A stretch of 64,000 nucleotides of DNA, from contig NZ_JAPCIO010000006.1 in assembly GCF_025909975.1 (NCBI RefSeq), positions 1 to 64,000 on the forward strand. The letters are read 5' to 3'. The notes under the pieces were generated by a model. The model searched no databases and was not told where the DNA came from. It was given only the letters and a program-made list of their open reading frames with translations. This document shows positions 16,196 through 25,007 of this stretch, piece by piece (the stretch's first letter is position 1; each line of letters opens with the position of its first letter). This DNA is from Flavobacterium lacisediminis (GTDB lineage Bacteria > Bacteroidota > Bacteroidia > Flavobacteriales > Flavobacteriaceae). The translations under genes and the position numbers were made by a program.

Positions 16196-18392
16196 ATTTA
16201 TCTACTAATCGTTTTATCGTTTCAAAAAGTTTGTGACTTTCAAAAGGTTTTACAATAACTTCATCAATTTGAGCGTCTATAATTTTATCTTCTATATCTT
16301 GCTTATCGAAAGCTGTAACCGCAATAATTGGTATTGTTATTCCTTTTTGACGTATTAGTTTAGATGTGTCAAATCCATTAATGATCGGCATATTAATATC
16401 CATTAAAATGGCGTCAAACTTAACTTTATCAATTAAATCTAAAGCAGCATAACCATCATCAACTATTTGACATTTGAAATGATTGTTTTCTAACAATTTC
16501 TTGGTAACAACTTGATTGATTTTATTGTCCTCAACCACTAAAATTTTGTACTCTTTTTTAATTGATAAATCAACATCTAAATTATTAATAATCGATTTGA
16601 CTTTTGTTACATCTGATTCTAACGGAATGGTGAACGTAATTGTTGTGCCAACGTTCTCTTCGCTTTCTAAATTAATAGTTCCGTTGAAAAGTTCCACCAT
16701 TTTTTTAACGATTGTAAGCCCTAAACCAGTTCCTTGATAATCGTCTTCTTTACGATAGACTTGCACAAATTTATCAAATACTTTTTCCTGATCTTGCTTT
16801 GCAATTCCAATTCCGTTATCAATTACTTGAAATTTCAAATAACACTTGGTTCCTATTTTTTCAATTAAATCTGCTTTAACCGTGACATTTCCTTCATTTG
16901 TAAACTTTAAAGAGTTACTAATCAAATTAATAAAGATTTGGGATAAACGAATCTTATCTCCAACTAAAATTTCTGGAATATTCGTATCAACATTAATATC
17001 AATTTGATTACTGTTTTTAATCGCTAAGAAATGTAAAGAATCTTTAATAATGCTTAATTCGTCTTGAAGATTAAAAACCATATCTTCTAAAATCACTTGA
17101 TTTTCTTCAATTTTATACACTTTCAAAATATCATTTACCAAAGACAATAAATACTTAGCTGAAAATTTTAAAGATTTTAAATGCGGACTATTGGTAAGTT
17201 CTTTGTGTTCATCTAAAATGATATCTGTAATTCCGACTACTCCATAAAGTGGCGTTCTCAATTCGTGACTAATTGTGGAAATAAACTGAGTTTTTAATTG
17301 TGATGCTTCTTCTGCTTTTTCTTTCGCAATCAATAGTTCTCGATTTGCTTCTTTTAAATCGGAATTCGCTTTCGCTTTAATTTTATTATTTCGAATTAAG
17401 GAAAGTAATAACAGCAACAATATGAGAAAGATAACACCTAAAAGAATTACAAAAACACGATTGGCTTGTAATTTTTCTTGTTGGATTTCTTTTTCTTTTT
17501 TAATTTGATCAATCTCTCTATTAATTTCGTCGTGTTCTATTTGTAAACCGGCTACTTTTACATCATTTAAACGTTCTTCATTGTAAATTTTGTCTTGTAA
17601 ATCATCGTGCTTTAAAAGATAAAAATGAGCTTTTTCAAAGTTTTTAATTTTGTAGTAAAAATTAGAAATGTCATTATAAACATCACTTGCATTAGACTTA
17701 ATTAATTCGATATCATTCTGTTCGCAATAATGAACCGCTTTTAAATAATATTCTTCCGCTTTTTGATTGTTGTTTAGGTGATTATAGTAGGCTCCGAAAT
17801 TTGAATTTAATGATATTTTAGCTTCATTATCACCTTCTTTATCTACATAATCTTTAACTTCATTAAAATATTGGATTCCATTACTAAAATCTTCAACTGC
17901 AAAGTAAGCACTTCCAATATTCAATTTTGAAAACATAATTTCGTAATAATCATTATGCTTAATCGAATATTTTAAACCTTCTTTATAATGTTTAATTCCT
18001 TTATGAAAATCGATTTTTCGGTAACAATACAAATTACCTAAATTGTTGTTGAGCCAACCTTTCACAGTGTCATTATCAACCTTATTAGCCAATACAAGAC
18101 CTTTGTTGTAGTATTCAATTGCTTGTTTATAATCTGTAAACTCCTCAAAGTTTAAACCAATAATATTGTAAGCTTTTGCTGCTAATAAATCATCATCGAT
18201 TTTTGTGGCAATAACTAACGCTTTTTGAGCAAAATCGAGCGATTTTTTTGAATCTAACTTCAGAAAGCTTTGTCCTGCTTGTTTTAATAACACTTTCGCC
18301 TCTTTATTTGTTGAATTAGTATTCTGCGCCATCCCAAATATGGAAGTAATACAGAATAGTAAAGCAAAATAAAAACGCGTATAAGTTATCAT
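16194..18392 (-). CDS. TPR-sensor hybrid histidine kinase with receiver domain
   Basis: 732 residues. Signal peptide (1-22), periplasmic TPR array (about 25-270, at least five repeats), a coiled linker, one transmembrane helix (313-333), then HisKA with the phospho-accepting His376 in FISTISHELRTP, a HATPase domain (N box NLISNSLKFTNEG, G1 DNGIGIA, G2 GTGLGLTIV) and a C-terminal receiver (614-732) with phospho-acceptor Asp665 in ILMDINMP, plus Thr693 and Lys715. No output domain or HTH is fused and no separate regulator is adjacent, so its downstream partner is unknown. The ligand sensed by the TPRs is likewise unknown. It is monocistronic, with terminators on both sides. Confidence 0.93.
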   Translation of the reverse strand: MITYTRFYFALLFCITSIFGMAQNTNSTNKEAKVLLKQAGQSFLKLDSKKSLDFAQKALVIATKIDDDLLAAKAYNIIGLNFEEFTDYKQAIEYYNKGLVLANKVDNDTVKGWLNNNLGNLYCYRKIDFHKGIKHYKEGLKYSIKHNDYYEIMFSKLNIGSAYFAVEDFSNGIQYFNEVKDYVDKEGDNEAKISLNSNFGAYYNHLNNNQKAEEYYLKAVHYCEQNDIELIKSNASDVYNDISNFYYKIKNFEKAHFYLLKHDDLQDKIYNEERLNDVKVAGLQIEHDEINREIDQIKKEKEIQQEKLQANRVFVILLGVIFLILLLLLLSLIRNNKIKAKANSDLKEANRELLIAKEKAEEASQLKTQFISTISHELRTPLYGVVGITDIILDEHKELTNSPHLKSLKFSAKYLLSLVNDILKVYKIEENQVILEDMVFNLQDELSIIKDSLHFLAIKNSNQIDINVDTNIPEILVGDKIRLSQIFINLISNSLKFTNEGNVTVKADLIEKIGTKCYLKFQVIDNGIGIAKQDQEKVFDKFVQVYRKEDDYQGTGLGLTIVKKMVELFNGTINLESEENVGTTITFTIPLESDVTKVKSIINNLDVDLSIKKEYKILVVEDNKINQVVTKKLLENNHFKCQIVDDGYAALDLIDKVKFDAILMDINMPIINGFDTSKLIRQKGITIPIIAVTAFDKQDIEDKIIDAQIDEVIVKPFESHKLFETIKRLVDK

Positions 18393-18437
18393 GAAACTGC
18401 TTTAAATGGATTGAATTTTACGAAATACTAAAATAAA

Positions 18438-18466
18438 AAAAAATCCTGACAAAATCAGGATTTTTT
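18438..18466 (-). terminator. Intrinsic terminator of ettA
   Basis: 12-bp stem (core AATCCTGA / TCAGGATT) with a 5-nt loop and A/T tracts, 10 nt past the ettA stop on the minus strand. Confidence 0.88.
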
Positions 18467-18475
18467 AACAAATGT

Positions 18476-20167
18476 TTATCGTGTTAATTTTTTGTATTTA
18501 ATACGAGTTGGTGTTACATCTTTTCCTAAACGTTTGCGTTTGTTTTCCTCATATTCTGTAAAACTTCCTTCAAAGCTATACACTTGAGAATCACCTTCAA
18601 AAGCTAAAATATGCGTACAAACTCTATCTAAAAACCATCTATCATGCGAAATAATTACTGCACAACCTGCAAAATTCTCCAAACCTTCCTCTAAAGCACG
18701 TAATGTGTTCACATCTAAATCATTAGTAGGCTCATCTAAAAGTAATACGTTTCCTTCTTCTTTAAGTGTCATGGCTAAGTGCAATCTATTTCTCTCTCCA
18801 CCAGATAATGTTGAAACTTTTTTGTTTTGTTCACCACCTCCAAAGTTAAAACGAGATAAGTAAGCACGAGAGTTTACTTGACGTCCGCCCATTAAAATTA
18901 ACTCTTGACCATCGCAGAAGTTTTCCCAAAGGGTTTTGTTTGGATCAATATTAGAGTGCGATTGATCTACGTATGCAATTTTTACTGTATCACCAATTTC
19001 GAAAGTACCAGCATCCGCTTGTTGTTCACCCATAATCATTTTGAAAATAGTCGATTTACCAGCACCATTTGGTCCGATAATTCCAACAATTCCTGCTTGT
19101 GGTAAAACGAAATTTAAATCATCATATAATAATTTATCTCCAAATGCTTTAGCAACATTTTTAGCTTCAATAACATTCGTTCCTAAACGAGGTCCATTAG
19201 GAATGTAAATCTCTAATTTTTCGTCTAGTTCTTTTTGGTCTTCGTTTAATAATTTATCGTAGTTCTGTAAACGTGCTTTTTGTTTGGTTTGACGTCCTTT
19301 CGCTCCTTGGCGTACCCAATCCAACTCTCGTTCTAAGTTTTTCCTACGTTTTGAAGCTACTTTTTCTTCTTGCGCCATACGGTTAGATTTTTGCTCTAAC
19401 CAAGAAGAGTAATTTCCTTTCCATGGAATACCTTCACCTCTATCCAACTCTAAAATCCAACCCGCAACGTTATCTAAGAAATATCTATCATGCGTTACTG
19501 CGATTACTGTTCCTGAATATTGTGCCAAATGTTGTTCTAACCAAAGAACCGATTCTGCATCCAAGTGATTCGTTGGCTCATCTAATAATAAAACATCTGG
19601 TTGTTGTAAAAGTAAACGACATAAAGCTACGCGACGTTTTTCTCCACCTGATAAAACAGAAATTGGTGTTTCTGGATCTGGCGTACGAAGTGCATCCATT
19701 GCAATTTCCAATTTATTATCAATTTCCCAAGCTCCCGAAGCGTCGATTTTATCTTGTAATTCAGCCTGACGATCCATAAGTTTTTCCATTCTTTCTGGAT
19801 TCTCATATACTTCAGGTAAACCGAAATCGTCGTTAATTTTATTGAATTCTTCTAATAAAGCAAACGTTTCTGCAGCACCTTCACGAACGATATCGATTAC
19901 CGTTTTAGTTTCATCTAAATGAGGTTCTTGTTCTAAATATCCAACAGTATAACCTGGTTGAAAAACTACATCACCTTGATAGTTTTTATCAACTCCTGCA
20001 ATGATTTTTAATAATGAAGACTTTCCTGAACCATTTAATCCAAGAATACCAATTTTTGCCCCATAAAAGAAACTTAAATATATATTTTTTAGTACTTGTT
20101 TATCTGCTCCCGGATAGGTTTTACTCAATTTTTGCATTGAGAAAATCACTTTCTTATCGTCTGACAT
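18476..20167 (-). CDS. ettA: Energy-dependent translational throttle protein EttA (ABC-F)
   Basis: Soluble ABC-F ATPase that binds the ribosomal E site and couples translation to the ATP/ADP ratio. Two ATPase domains: Walker A GLNGSGKSS near 45 and GPNGAGKST near 360, signatures LSGGEKRRV and LSGGERNRL, and DEPTNHLD and DEPTNDLD. 563 residues, the EttA length, with N terminus IFSMQKLSKTYPG and the arm and linker segment (about 240-320) between the domains. EttA rather than other ABC-F types is chosen from the N terminus and the close overall match; the second ABC-F at the right edge of the window is a different protein. Confidence 0.95.
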   Translation of the reverse strand: MSDDKKVIFSMQKLSKTYPGADKQVLKNIYLSFFYGAKIGILGLNGSGKSSLLKIIAGVDKNYQGDVVFQPGYTVGYLEQEPHLDETKTVIDIVREGAAETFALLEEFNKINDDFGLPEVYENPERMEKLMDRQAELQDKIDASGAWEIDNKLEIAMDALRTPDPETPISVLSGGEKRRVALCRLLLQQPDVLLLDEPTNHLDAESVLWLEQHLAQYSGTVIAVTHDRYFLDNVAGWILELDRGEGIPWKGNYSSWLEQKSNRMAQEEKVASKRRKNLERELDWVRQGAKGRQTKQKARLQNYDKLLNEDQKELDEKLEIYIPNGPRLGTNVIEAKNVAKAFGDKLLYDDLNFVLPQAGIVGIIGPNGAGKSTIFKMIMGEQQADAGTFEIGDTVKIAYVDQSHSNIDPNKTLWENFCDGQELILMGGRQVNSRAYLSRFNFGGGEQNKKVSTLSGGERNRLHLAMTLKEEGNVLLLDEPTNDLDVNTLRALEEGLENFAGCAVIISHDRWFLDRVCTHILAFEGDSQVYSFEGSFTEYEENKRKRLGKDVTPTRIKYKKLTR

Positions 20168-20206
20168 AATGGTATGTTTGTTTTATTAATTTTTTAAATT
20201 GTATTG

Positions 20207-20389
20207 TTAAACTCTTCCTTTTAAAGCGTTGAAAACCCAAGCAATGGCAAAGAAACCAACTCCAACAGCTGCAAATCCCCAACCTGCAACATCAGCATAA
20301 CGGTAAATTCCTAATCCAATTAAAAGTAATCCCATTAAAATCATAATGAAAGTAGCCCAAGCCAATATTGTATTTTTATTCATTCCCAT
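20207..20389 (-). CDS. 60-residue two-helix membrane protein
   Basis: ATG 20389 (or the third-codon ATG). Two hydrophobic helices (about 7-27 and 34-54) separated by a short loop IYRYADVAGWG, ending in basic KGRV. I believe this is the small conserved membrane protein of Flavobacteriia sometimes named CAL67264 family; this is from memory and not verified. No function is known. It lies between holA and ettA, all on the minus strand, with its own probable promoter at 20432-20439. Confidence 0.8.
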   Translation of the reverse strand: MGMNKNTILAWATFIMILMGLLLIGLGIYRYADVAGWGFAAVGVGFFAIAWVFNALKGRV

Positions 20390-20431
20390 AATTAAGTATT
20401 TTTAACTAAAGTTTTGTAAATTTTAGGATTG

Positions 20432-20439
20432 CGAAGGTA
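20432..20439 (-). promoter_or_regulatory. Probable -7 box TACCTTCG for the small membrane protein
   Basis: One mismatch to TAnnTTTG, read on the minus strand, 42 nt before the ATG at 20389. No clear -33 element. Confidence 0.45.
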
Positions 20440-20467
20440 CAAATTTTTAAACTTTTTATCATTTGAA

Positions 20468-21472
20468 TTAATTGAAAATTTTAATCAATAATTCCTTTAA
20501 TAAATCATGTTGTGACATTGATGAAGCACCAACTCCTTTACTTTTTACATCGATATCGCGCAAAGCAGCTACAATTGCACTTACTTTTTTCATAGGATAA
20601 TTTCTGAAAGCCACTTCGTAATCTTTTACAAAATAAGGACTCACTTTTAAAACTTTAGCTGCATTAAACTGCGATTTGTCTTTTAATCCGTGATATTGTA
20701 ATAATTGCGAAAAGAAACCAAACACCAATCCAGTAGTAACCACTAACGGATTATCTTTTGGATTTTGTGAAAAATGATCTATGATTTTGTAGGCTTTCAA
20801 TTGGTCTTTTTCACCAATAGCCTTTCGCAATTCGAAGTTGTTGTAATCTTTACTAAAACCGATATTCTCTTCAATGTCTTTTGGAGTAAACGTGTGACCT
20901 TTTGGTAAAATAATTTTTAGTTTATCTAATTCGTTATTGATTTTAGATAAATCTGTTCCTAAAAATTCAACCAAAATAGCGGCTGCTTTAGGTTCGATGC
21001 TATATCCTTGTCCTGACAAAACGCGTTTAATCCAATCTCCAACCTGATTTTCATACAACTTTTTACTTTCGTAAACTACTCCTATTTTATCTAAAAGTTT
21101 GGTTACTCTTTTACGCTTATCTAATGTCTTGTATTTATAAGCAAAAACTAAAACCGTTGTAGGTTGTGGGTTTTCAGCATACGCTTCTAGTTTATCAATA
21201 TGGCGTGATAATTCTTGAGCTTCTCTAACCACCACTACTTGACGATCAGCCATCATTGGAAAACGTTTGGCACTTCCAATCACATCTTCCATCGTAACAT
21301 CTCTACCATATAAAATAGATTGATTAAAATCGCGCTCGTGTTCTTGCAACACATTTTGCTCAATAAAATCGGTCAATTTATCAATATAATACGGCTCTTC
21401 TCCCATAAAAAAATAAATGGGTTTAATGTTTCCGGCTTTTATATCTTTTGTAATTTGAATTACTTCATCCAT
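20468..21472 (-). CDS. holA: DNA polymerase III subunit delta
   Basis: Clamp-loader subunit that opens the beta sliding clamp. 334 residues. The N-terminal domain starts with the family pattern KPIYFFMGEEPYYIDKL, is followed by a central AAA-like region without a Walker A (as normal for delta), and ends with the C-terminal collar domain containing KVSPYFVKDYEVAFRNYP and SQHDLLKELLIKIF. Low sequence conservation is usual for this family; the overall pattern and length fit well. It is divergent from the PD-(D/E)XK gene at 21535, an arrangement I recall as common in Bacteroidota. Confidence 0.92.
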   Translation of the reverse strand: MDEVIQITKDIKAGNIKPIYFFMGEEPYYIDKLTDFIEQNVLQEHERDFNQSILYGRDVTMEDVIGSAKRFPMMADRQVVVVREAQELSRHIDKLEAYAENPQPTTVLVFAYKYKTLDKRKRVTKLLDKIGVVYESKKLYENQVGDWIKRVLSGQGYSIEPKAAAILVEFLGTDLSKINNELDKLKIILPKGHTFTPKDIEENIGFSKDYNNFELRKAIGEKDQLKAYKIIDHFSQNPKDNPLVVTTGLVFGFFSQLLQYHGLKDKSQFNAAKVLKVSPYFVKDYEVAFRNYPMKKVSAIVAALRDIDVKSKGVGASSMSQHDLLKELLIKIFN

Positions 21473-21499
21473 AATTTAGTATTCAGTGTTCGGTAAATA

Positions 21500-21530
21500 G
21501 TTGGCAGTTTGTAATATTTAACTAATTTTG
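21500..21530 (+). promoter_or_regulatory. Promoter GTTG-N19-TAATTTTG, likely leaderless
   Basis: -33 GTTG (21500-21503) and exact -7 box TAATTTTG (21523-21530) with a 19-bp spacer. The box ends 4 nt before the ATG at 21535, so transcription should begin at or next to the start codon. Confidence 0.7.
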
Positions 21531-21534
21531 AACT

Positions 21535-21981
21535 ATGCAAAATTTGAATTTTCCAACGTATTCCTTTCGGTTCAAAAATAGTGAAAATAAAGTGTCTATT
21601 TTTGATGAAATTAGAAAAAAATTTATTCTTCTCACACCTGAAGAATGGGTACGTCAACACGTAATTCATTTTTTGTTACAGGATAAAAATTATCCAAAAT
21701 CCTATATAAACGTTGAGAAATTAATCAAAATTAACGATTTAAGCAAACGATATGATGGAGTAGTTTTTCAACCAAATGGAGAAATATTTTTATTAATTGA
21801 GTGCAAAGCTCCAGAAGTTCCCATTTCCCAACAAACGTTTGATCAAATTGCGCGTTATAATTTAGTTTTGAAAGCTAAATATTTAATGGTTACCAACGGA
21901 CTAAATCATTATTTTTGCCAAATGGATTTTGAAAACGAAAAATATGTTTTCTTGAAAGAACTTCCTGAATATTCAATTTAA
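21535..21981 (+). CDS. Orphan PD-(D/E)XK protein with HsdR N-terminal-like domain
   Basis: 148 residues matching only the N-terminal nuclease-type domain of type I restriction R subunits. The catalytic-type residues are in place: Asp74 in KRYDGVVF, then Glu89-x-Lys91 in LIECKAP, and a downstream QxxxY-like pair (Gln104, Tyr108 in FDQIARYN). There is no helicase and no HsdM or HsdS nearby, so this is not a restriction system. Such stand-alone proteins next to holA are widespread in Bacteroidota, which suggests a housekeeping DNA role, but none is known to me. The next gene starts 2 bases after its stop. Confidence 0.85.
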   Translation: MQNLNFPTYSFRFKNSENKVSIFDEIRKKFILLTPEEWVRQHVIHFLLQDKNYPKSYINVEKLIKINDLSKRYDGVVFQPNGEIFLLIECKAPEVPISQQTFDQIARYNLVLKAKYLMVTNGLNHYFCQMDFENEKYVFLKELPEYSI

Positions 21982-21983
21982 TC

Positions 21984-22376
21984 ATGGAAAAACGAGATTT
22001 AATACAAGCTGAAATTGAAAAATTAGGATTTTTTCTTCAACGATTATTAGCAAATTTTTTAAATGGAAATTCCGCAGAAAATTCAATCGAAGCTTCTGAT
22101 TTAATTACCAATGAATTTAAAAATGAATTAGATTTTGATTTACCTTTATTTCTCTCACTTTCAAATGATGAAATGAAAAAATATCTTTCAAATTTTAAAT
22201 TTAACGAACAAAATCTGGAAAAATTAGCTGATTTGTTAGCCGAAATGAATTTATCCAAAGCCTATTTAGTTAGATCTATTGAATTACTGGATTTGGTAGA
22301 TGAACTTTCGAACTCTTTTTCATTTGAAAGAAATAACAAAAAAATAAAAATTCAACAATTACTTAATTCACAATAA
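21984..22376 (+). CDS. Conserved helical protein of unknown function
   Basis: 130 residues, acidic, predicted almost entirely alpha-helical, without membrane segment, signal peptide or cysteine cluster. ATG at 21984 follows the PD-(D/E)XK gene by two bases, and the glycosyltransferase begins one base after its stop, so all three form one transcript. Composition (rich in Leu, Asn, Glu) is like its neighbours. I do not recognise a family. Confidence 0.8.
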   Translation: MEKRDLIQAEIEKLGFFLQRLLANFLNGNSAENSIEASDLITNEFKNELDFDLPLFLSLSNDEMKKYLSNFKFNEQNLEKLADLLAEMNLSKAYLVRSIELLDLVDELSNSFSFERNNKKIKIQQLLNSQ

Positions 22377-22377
22377 C

Positions 22378-23373
22378 TTGAAAAAAATAGCAGTAGTCAT
22401 ATTAAATTGGAACGGAGCTAAATTATTAGAGCAGTTTTTACCTTCGGTAGTCGCTTTTTCAGATGAAGCTACGATTTATGTGGCTGATAATGCTTCAACC
22501 GATGCTTCTATTGAAGTGATTCAAAACCAATTTCCTTCCGTAAAAATCATTCAAAATACAGGTAACTTTGGTTTTGCAAAAGGCTATAATGAAGCATTGA
22601 AGTTTGTTGAAGAAGAATATTACGCTTTGGTCAATTCTGACATTGAAGTTACCGAAAATTGGCTTGCTCCTATTCTAAATATATTTGAAACGCAACCCGA
22701 AACTGCAATTATCCAACCTAAATTATTAGACTTCAAAAAGAAAACCCATTTTGAATACGCTGGTGGCGCTGGTGGTTTTATAGATAAATTTGGTTATCCA
22801 TTTTGTCGTGGACGAATTTTCGATACGGTTGAAGAAGATAAAAATCAATATGATGATGAAATGGAAATCTTTTGGGCAACTGGAGCTTGTTTTTTTATTA
22901 GAAAAGAAGTGTATCGCAAATTAAATGGTTTTGATGATGATTTCTTTGCACATCAAGAAGAAATTGATTTATGTTGGAGAGCATTTAACTTAGGTTACAA
23001 AACGAAATACACTTCAAAATCAATCGTTTATCACGTTGGTGGAGCCACTCTAAACGAAGGGAATCCGAGAAAAACCTTCTTGAATTTCAGAAATTCATTG
23101 TTGATGTTAACTAAGAATTTACCGAAAAATCAATTATTTCCAATTCTTTTTATGCGCTTGTGTTTAGATGGTTTAGCGGGGATTCAATTTATTTTGAAAG
23201 GAAAATTTAAACACTTTTGGGCAATTATTGAAGCGCATTTTACATTTTATCATCTTGTATTTCAATTTTATAAGAAACGTAATACAACTCAAAAATCTAA
23301 TTATTACAAAATAAACAGCATCGTTTATCGTTACTTTATCAAGAATGGCAAGGTCTTTGCTGACCTTTTTTAA
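22378..23373 (+). CDS. Family 2 glycosyltransferase
   Basis: 331 residues. A TTG start at 22378 is accepted because MKKIAVVILNWNG is the standard GT2 N terminus, the TTG begins one base after the previous stop, and no ATG is nearby. GT-A landmarks: DNASTDAS, the metal-binding LVNSDIEV region, and later GACFFIRKEVYRKLNGFDDDFF followed by HQEEIDLCWRAF, the acceptor-side ED-type motif. The C terminus has a hydrophobic stretch suggesting membrane association. It resembles rhamnosyl- or hexosyl-transferases of surface polysaccharide synthesis; donor and acceptor cannot be read from the sequence. A terminator hairpin overlaps its last codons. Confidence 0.92.
   Translation: MKKIAVVILNWNGAKLLEQFLPSVVAFSDEATIYVADNASTDASIEVIQNQFPSVKIIQNTGNFGFAKGYNEALKFVEEEYYALVNSDIEVTENWLAPILNIFETQPETAIIQPKLLDFKKKTHFEYAGGAGGFIDKFGYPFCRGRIFDTVEEDKNQYDDEMEIFWATGACFFIRKEVYRKLNGFDDDFFAHQEEIDLCWRAFNLGYKTKYTSKSIVYHVGGATLNEGNPRKTFLNFRNSLLMLTKNLPKNQLFPILFMRLCLDGLAGIQFILKGKFKHFWAIIEAHFTFYHLVFQFYKKRNTTQKSNYYKINSIVYRYFIKNGKVFADLF
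23350..23371 (+). terminator. Terminator overlapping the glycosyltransferase 3' end
   Basis: Stem AAGGTC (23350-23355), loop, stem GACCTT (23362-23367), then TTTT. The gene's TAA (23371-23373) comes directly after the T run, so the hairpin is coding sequence. Confidence 0.7.
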
Positions 23374-23417
23374 CAATAGTTTAGGTTTAAAAAAGCTATT
23401 TTTTAACAATTTCCATT

Positions 23418-23425
23418 TAATTTTG
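23418..23425 (+). promoter_or_regulatory. -7 box TAATTTTG upstream of the OmpA lipoprotein
   Basis: Exact TAnnTTTG match ending 18 nt before the ATG at 23444. A -33 element is not clear. Confidence 0.6.
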
Positions 23426-23443
23426 TAAAAAAATAATTATCGT

Positions 23444-24280
23444 ATGAGAAAAGTAATGTTATTCGCCGCAGTAGCCGCTATTTCATTAAGTTCGTGTGTT
23501 TCAAAAAAGAAATTCACCGAATTAGAGGCTAAAAACAAAGAGATTCAAGATTTATTAAACACCGCAACGGTTAAATTAAACACTTGTTTAACGGAAAGAG
23601 AAGCGTTAGCGAGTCAAGTTGATTTTCTTAAGAAAAACAATACGGACTTAATCAATAACATGGGGAATTTAACCACTTTAACTACAAAAGGGGCTGAAAA
23701 TCTTGAAAAATCATTAGAAAGTTTAAAAGAAAAAGATTTAAAAATAACACGTTTACAAGACGCTTTAACTAAAAAAGACAGTATTACATTGGCTTTAGTT
23801 ACAAGTTTAAAACGTGAAGTTGGAATCGACGATCCAGACATCAACATCAATGTTGAAAAAGGAGTAGTTATGATTTCGATTGCTGATAATTTATTATTCA
23901 AATCGGGAAGTTACGAAGTAAGCGACAAAGCAAAAGGTGTTTTAGCTAAAGTGGCTAAAGTAATCAATAGCAAACCAGACTTCGAATGTATGGTGGAAGG
24001 TCACACCGACAATGTGCCGATTAAAAATGCAGTTTTGTTAGACAACTGGGATTTATCAGTAAAAAGAGCGACTTCAATCGTGAGAGTTTTACATAAAGAA
24101 TTAGGTGTTAGTCCAAAACAATTAATTCCAGCTGGAAGAAGTTCTTACATTCCTTTAGTGGAAAACGATTCTCCTGCTAACAGAGCAAAAAACAGAAGAA
24201 CACGCATTATCATAATGCCAAAAATTGACCAATTCTACGATATGTTAGAAAAGGAAATGAAAAATTTAGAAGGGAAATAA
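23444..24280 (+). CDS. OmpA-family peptidoglycan-binding lipoprotein
   Basis: 278 residues. Lipoprotein signal peptide with lipobox SLSSC (Cys at residue 18), then about 100 residues of coiled coil, then an OmpA C-terminal domain (about 145-270) with the peptidoglycan-contacting pattern: VEGHTDNVPI, LSVKRATSIVRVL and NRAKNRRTRIII. It should tether the outer membrane to the cell wall, similar in layout to Pal-like and coiled-coil OmpA proteins. There is no beta-barrel. Single-gene transcript with promoter at 23418-23425 and terminator at 24299-24330. Confidence 0.93.
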   Translation: MRKVMLFAAVAAISLSSCVSKKKFTELEAKNKEIQDLLNTATVKLNTCLTEREALASQVDFLKKNNTDLINNMGNLTTLTTKGAENLEKSLESLKEKDLKITRLQDALTKKDSITLALVTSLKREVGIDDPDININVEKGVVMISIADNLLFKSGSYEVSDKAKGVLAKVAKVINSKPDFECMVEGHTDNVPIKNAVLLDNWDLSVKRATSIVRVLHKELGVSPKQLIPAGRSSYIPLVENDSPANRAKNRRTRIIIMPKIDQFYDMLEKEMKNLEGK

Positions 24281-24298
24281 TTTACCTTTAAAATATAA

Positions 24299-24330
24299 AA
24301 AAAACGCCTCAAGTGATTGAGGCGTTTTTT
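24299..24330. terminator. Bidirectional terminator
   Basis: Stem core AACGCCTCAA / TTGAGGCGTT with GTGA loop (24313-24316), A tract before and T tract after; between convergent genes. Confidence 0.92.
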
Positions 24331-24332
24331 AT

Positions 24333-24953
24333 TTATAGTACATCCAAACTTCCTTTTCCTTCACGAATTACCTCAGGTTCATGTCCAGTTAAATCTATAA
24401 TGGTTGAAGCCACATTGTCTCCGTAGCCACCGTCAATAACCAAATCGACTTTATTATTCCATTTTTCGAAGATTAGTTCTGGATCGGTTGAATATTCAAT
24501 TACCTCATCTTCATCATGGATGGATGTGGAAACAATAGGATTTCCAAGCATTTCTACAATTTGCAATGCAATATTATTAGCTGGAACACGAATTCCGACT
24601 GTTTTTTTCTTTCTGAATTCTTTTGGTAAATCGTTATTTCCTGGTAAAATAAACGTGTATGGTCCAGGCAATGCGCGTTTTAAAATTTTAAAAGTCGAAG
24701 TATCAATTTGTTTCACATAATCAGAAAGATTACTCAAACTCGAACAAACGAAAGAGAAATTCGCTTTTTCCAACTTAATTCCTTTGATTTTAGCTAATTT
24801 TTCAAGCGCACGAGAATTGGTAATATCACAACCTAAACCGTAAACCGTATCGGTTGGATAAATTACTAAACCGCCGTCTTTCAAAACGGCAACAACTTTT
24901 TTAATAGCCGCTTCGCTGGGTTTATCTTCGTATATTTTTATAATTTCTGACAT
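24333..24953 (-). CDS. YciO-type threonylcarbamoyl-AMP synthase-like protein
   Basis: 206 residues of the Sua5/YciO/YrdC fold, which makes threonylcarbamoyl-AMP for the t6A base of tRNA. The N-terminal YPTDTVYGLGCD is the family hallmark. The middle (FSFVCSSLSNLSDYV and PGPYTFILPG, then GIRVP and STSI) is closer to the YciO branch than to TsaC, and the KxRP motif of TsaC is absent (KGIKLEKANF instead). YciO members are thought to have the same chemistry at lower activity, so whether this is the genome's main t6A enzyme is open. Single gene with its own leader. Confidence 0.85.
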   Translation of the reverse strand: MSEIIKIYEDKPSEAAIKKVVAVLKDGGLVIYPTDTVYGLGCDITNSRALEKLAKIKGIKLEKANFSFVCSSLSNLSDYVKQIDTSTFKILKRALPGPYTFILPGNNDLPKEFRKKKTVGIRVPANNIALQIVEMLGNPIVSTSIHDEDEVIEYSTDPELIFEKWNNKVDLVIDGGYGDNVASTIIDLTGHEPEVIREGKGSLDVL

Positions 24954-25007
24954 GGTTTTATTTTTTAGAAAAAAGATAATAGAATATAGAGTAAAGATAG
25001 GAGAATT

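Noticed and set aside
19423..19779. 118-codon frame antisense to ettA
   Set aside because: Lies wholly within conserved ettA ATPase-domain coding sequence.
21460..21669. 69-codon minus-strand frame between holA and the PD-(D/E)XK gene
   Set aside because: It overlaps the real plus-strand gene and its promoter; no domain.
21535..21981. Possible restriction-modification locus because of HsdR similarity
   Set aside because: Only a 148-residue nuclease-like domain; no helicase, methylase or specificity gene nearby.
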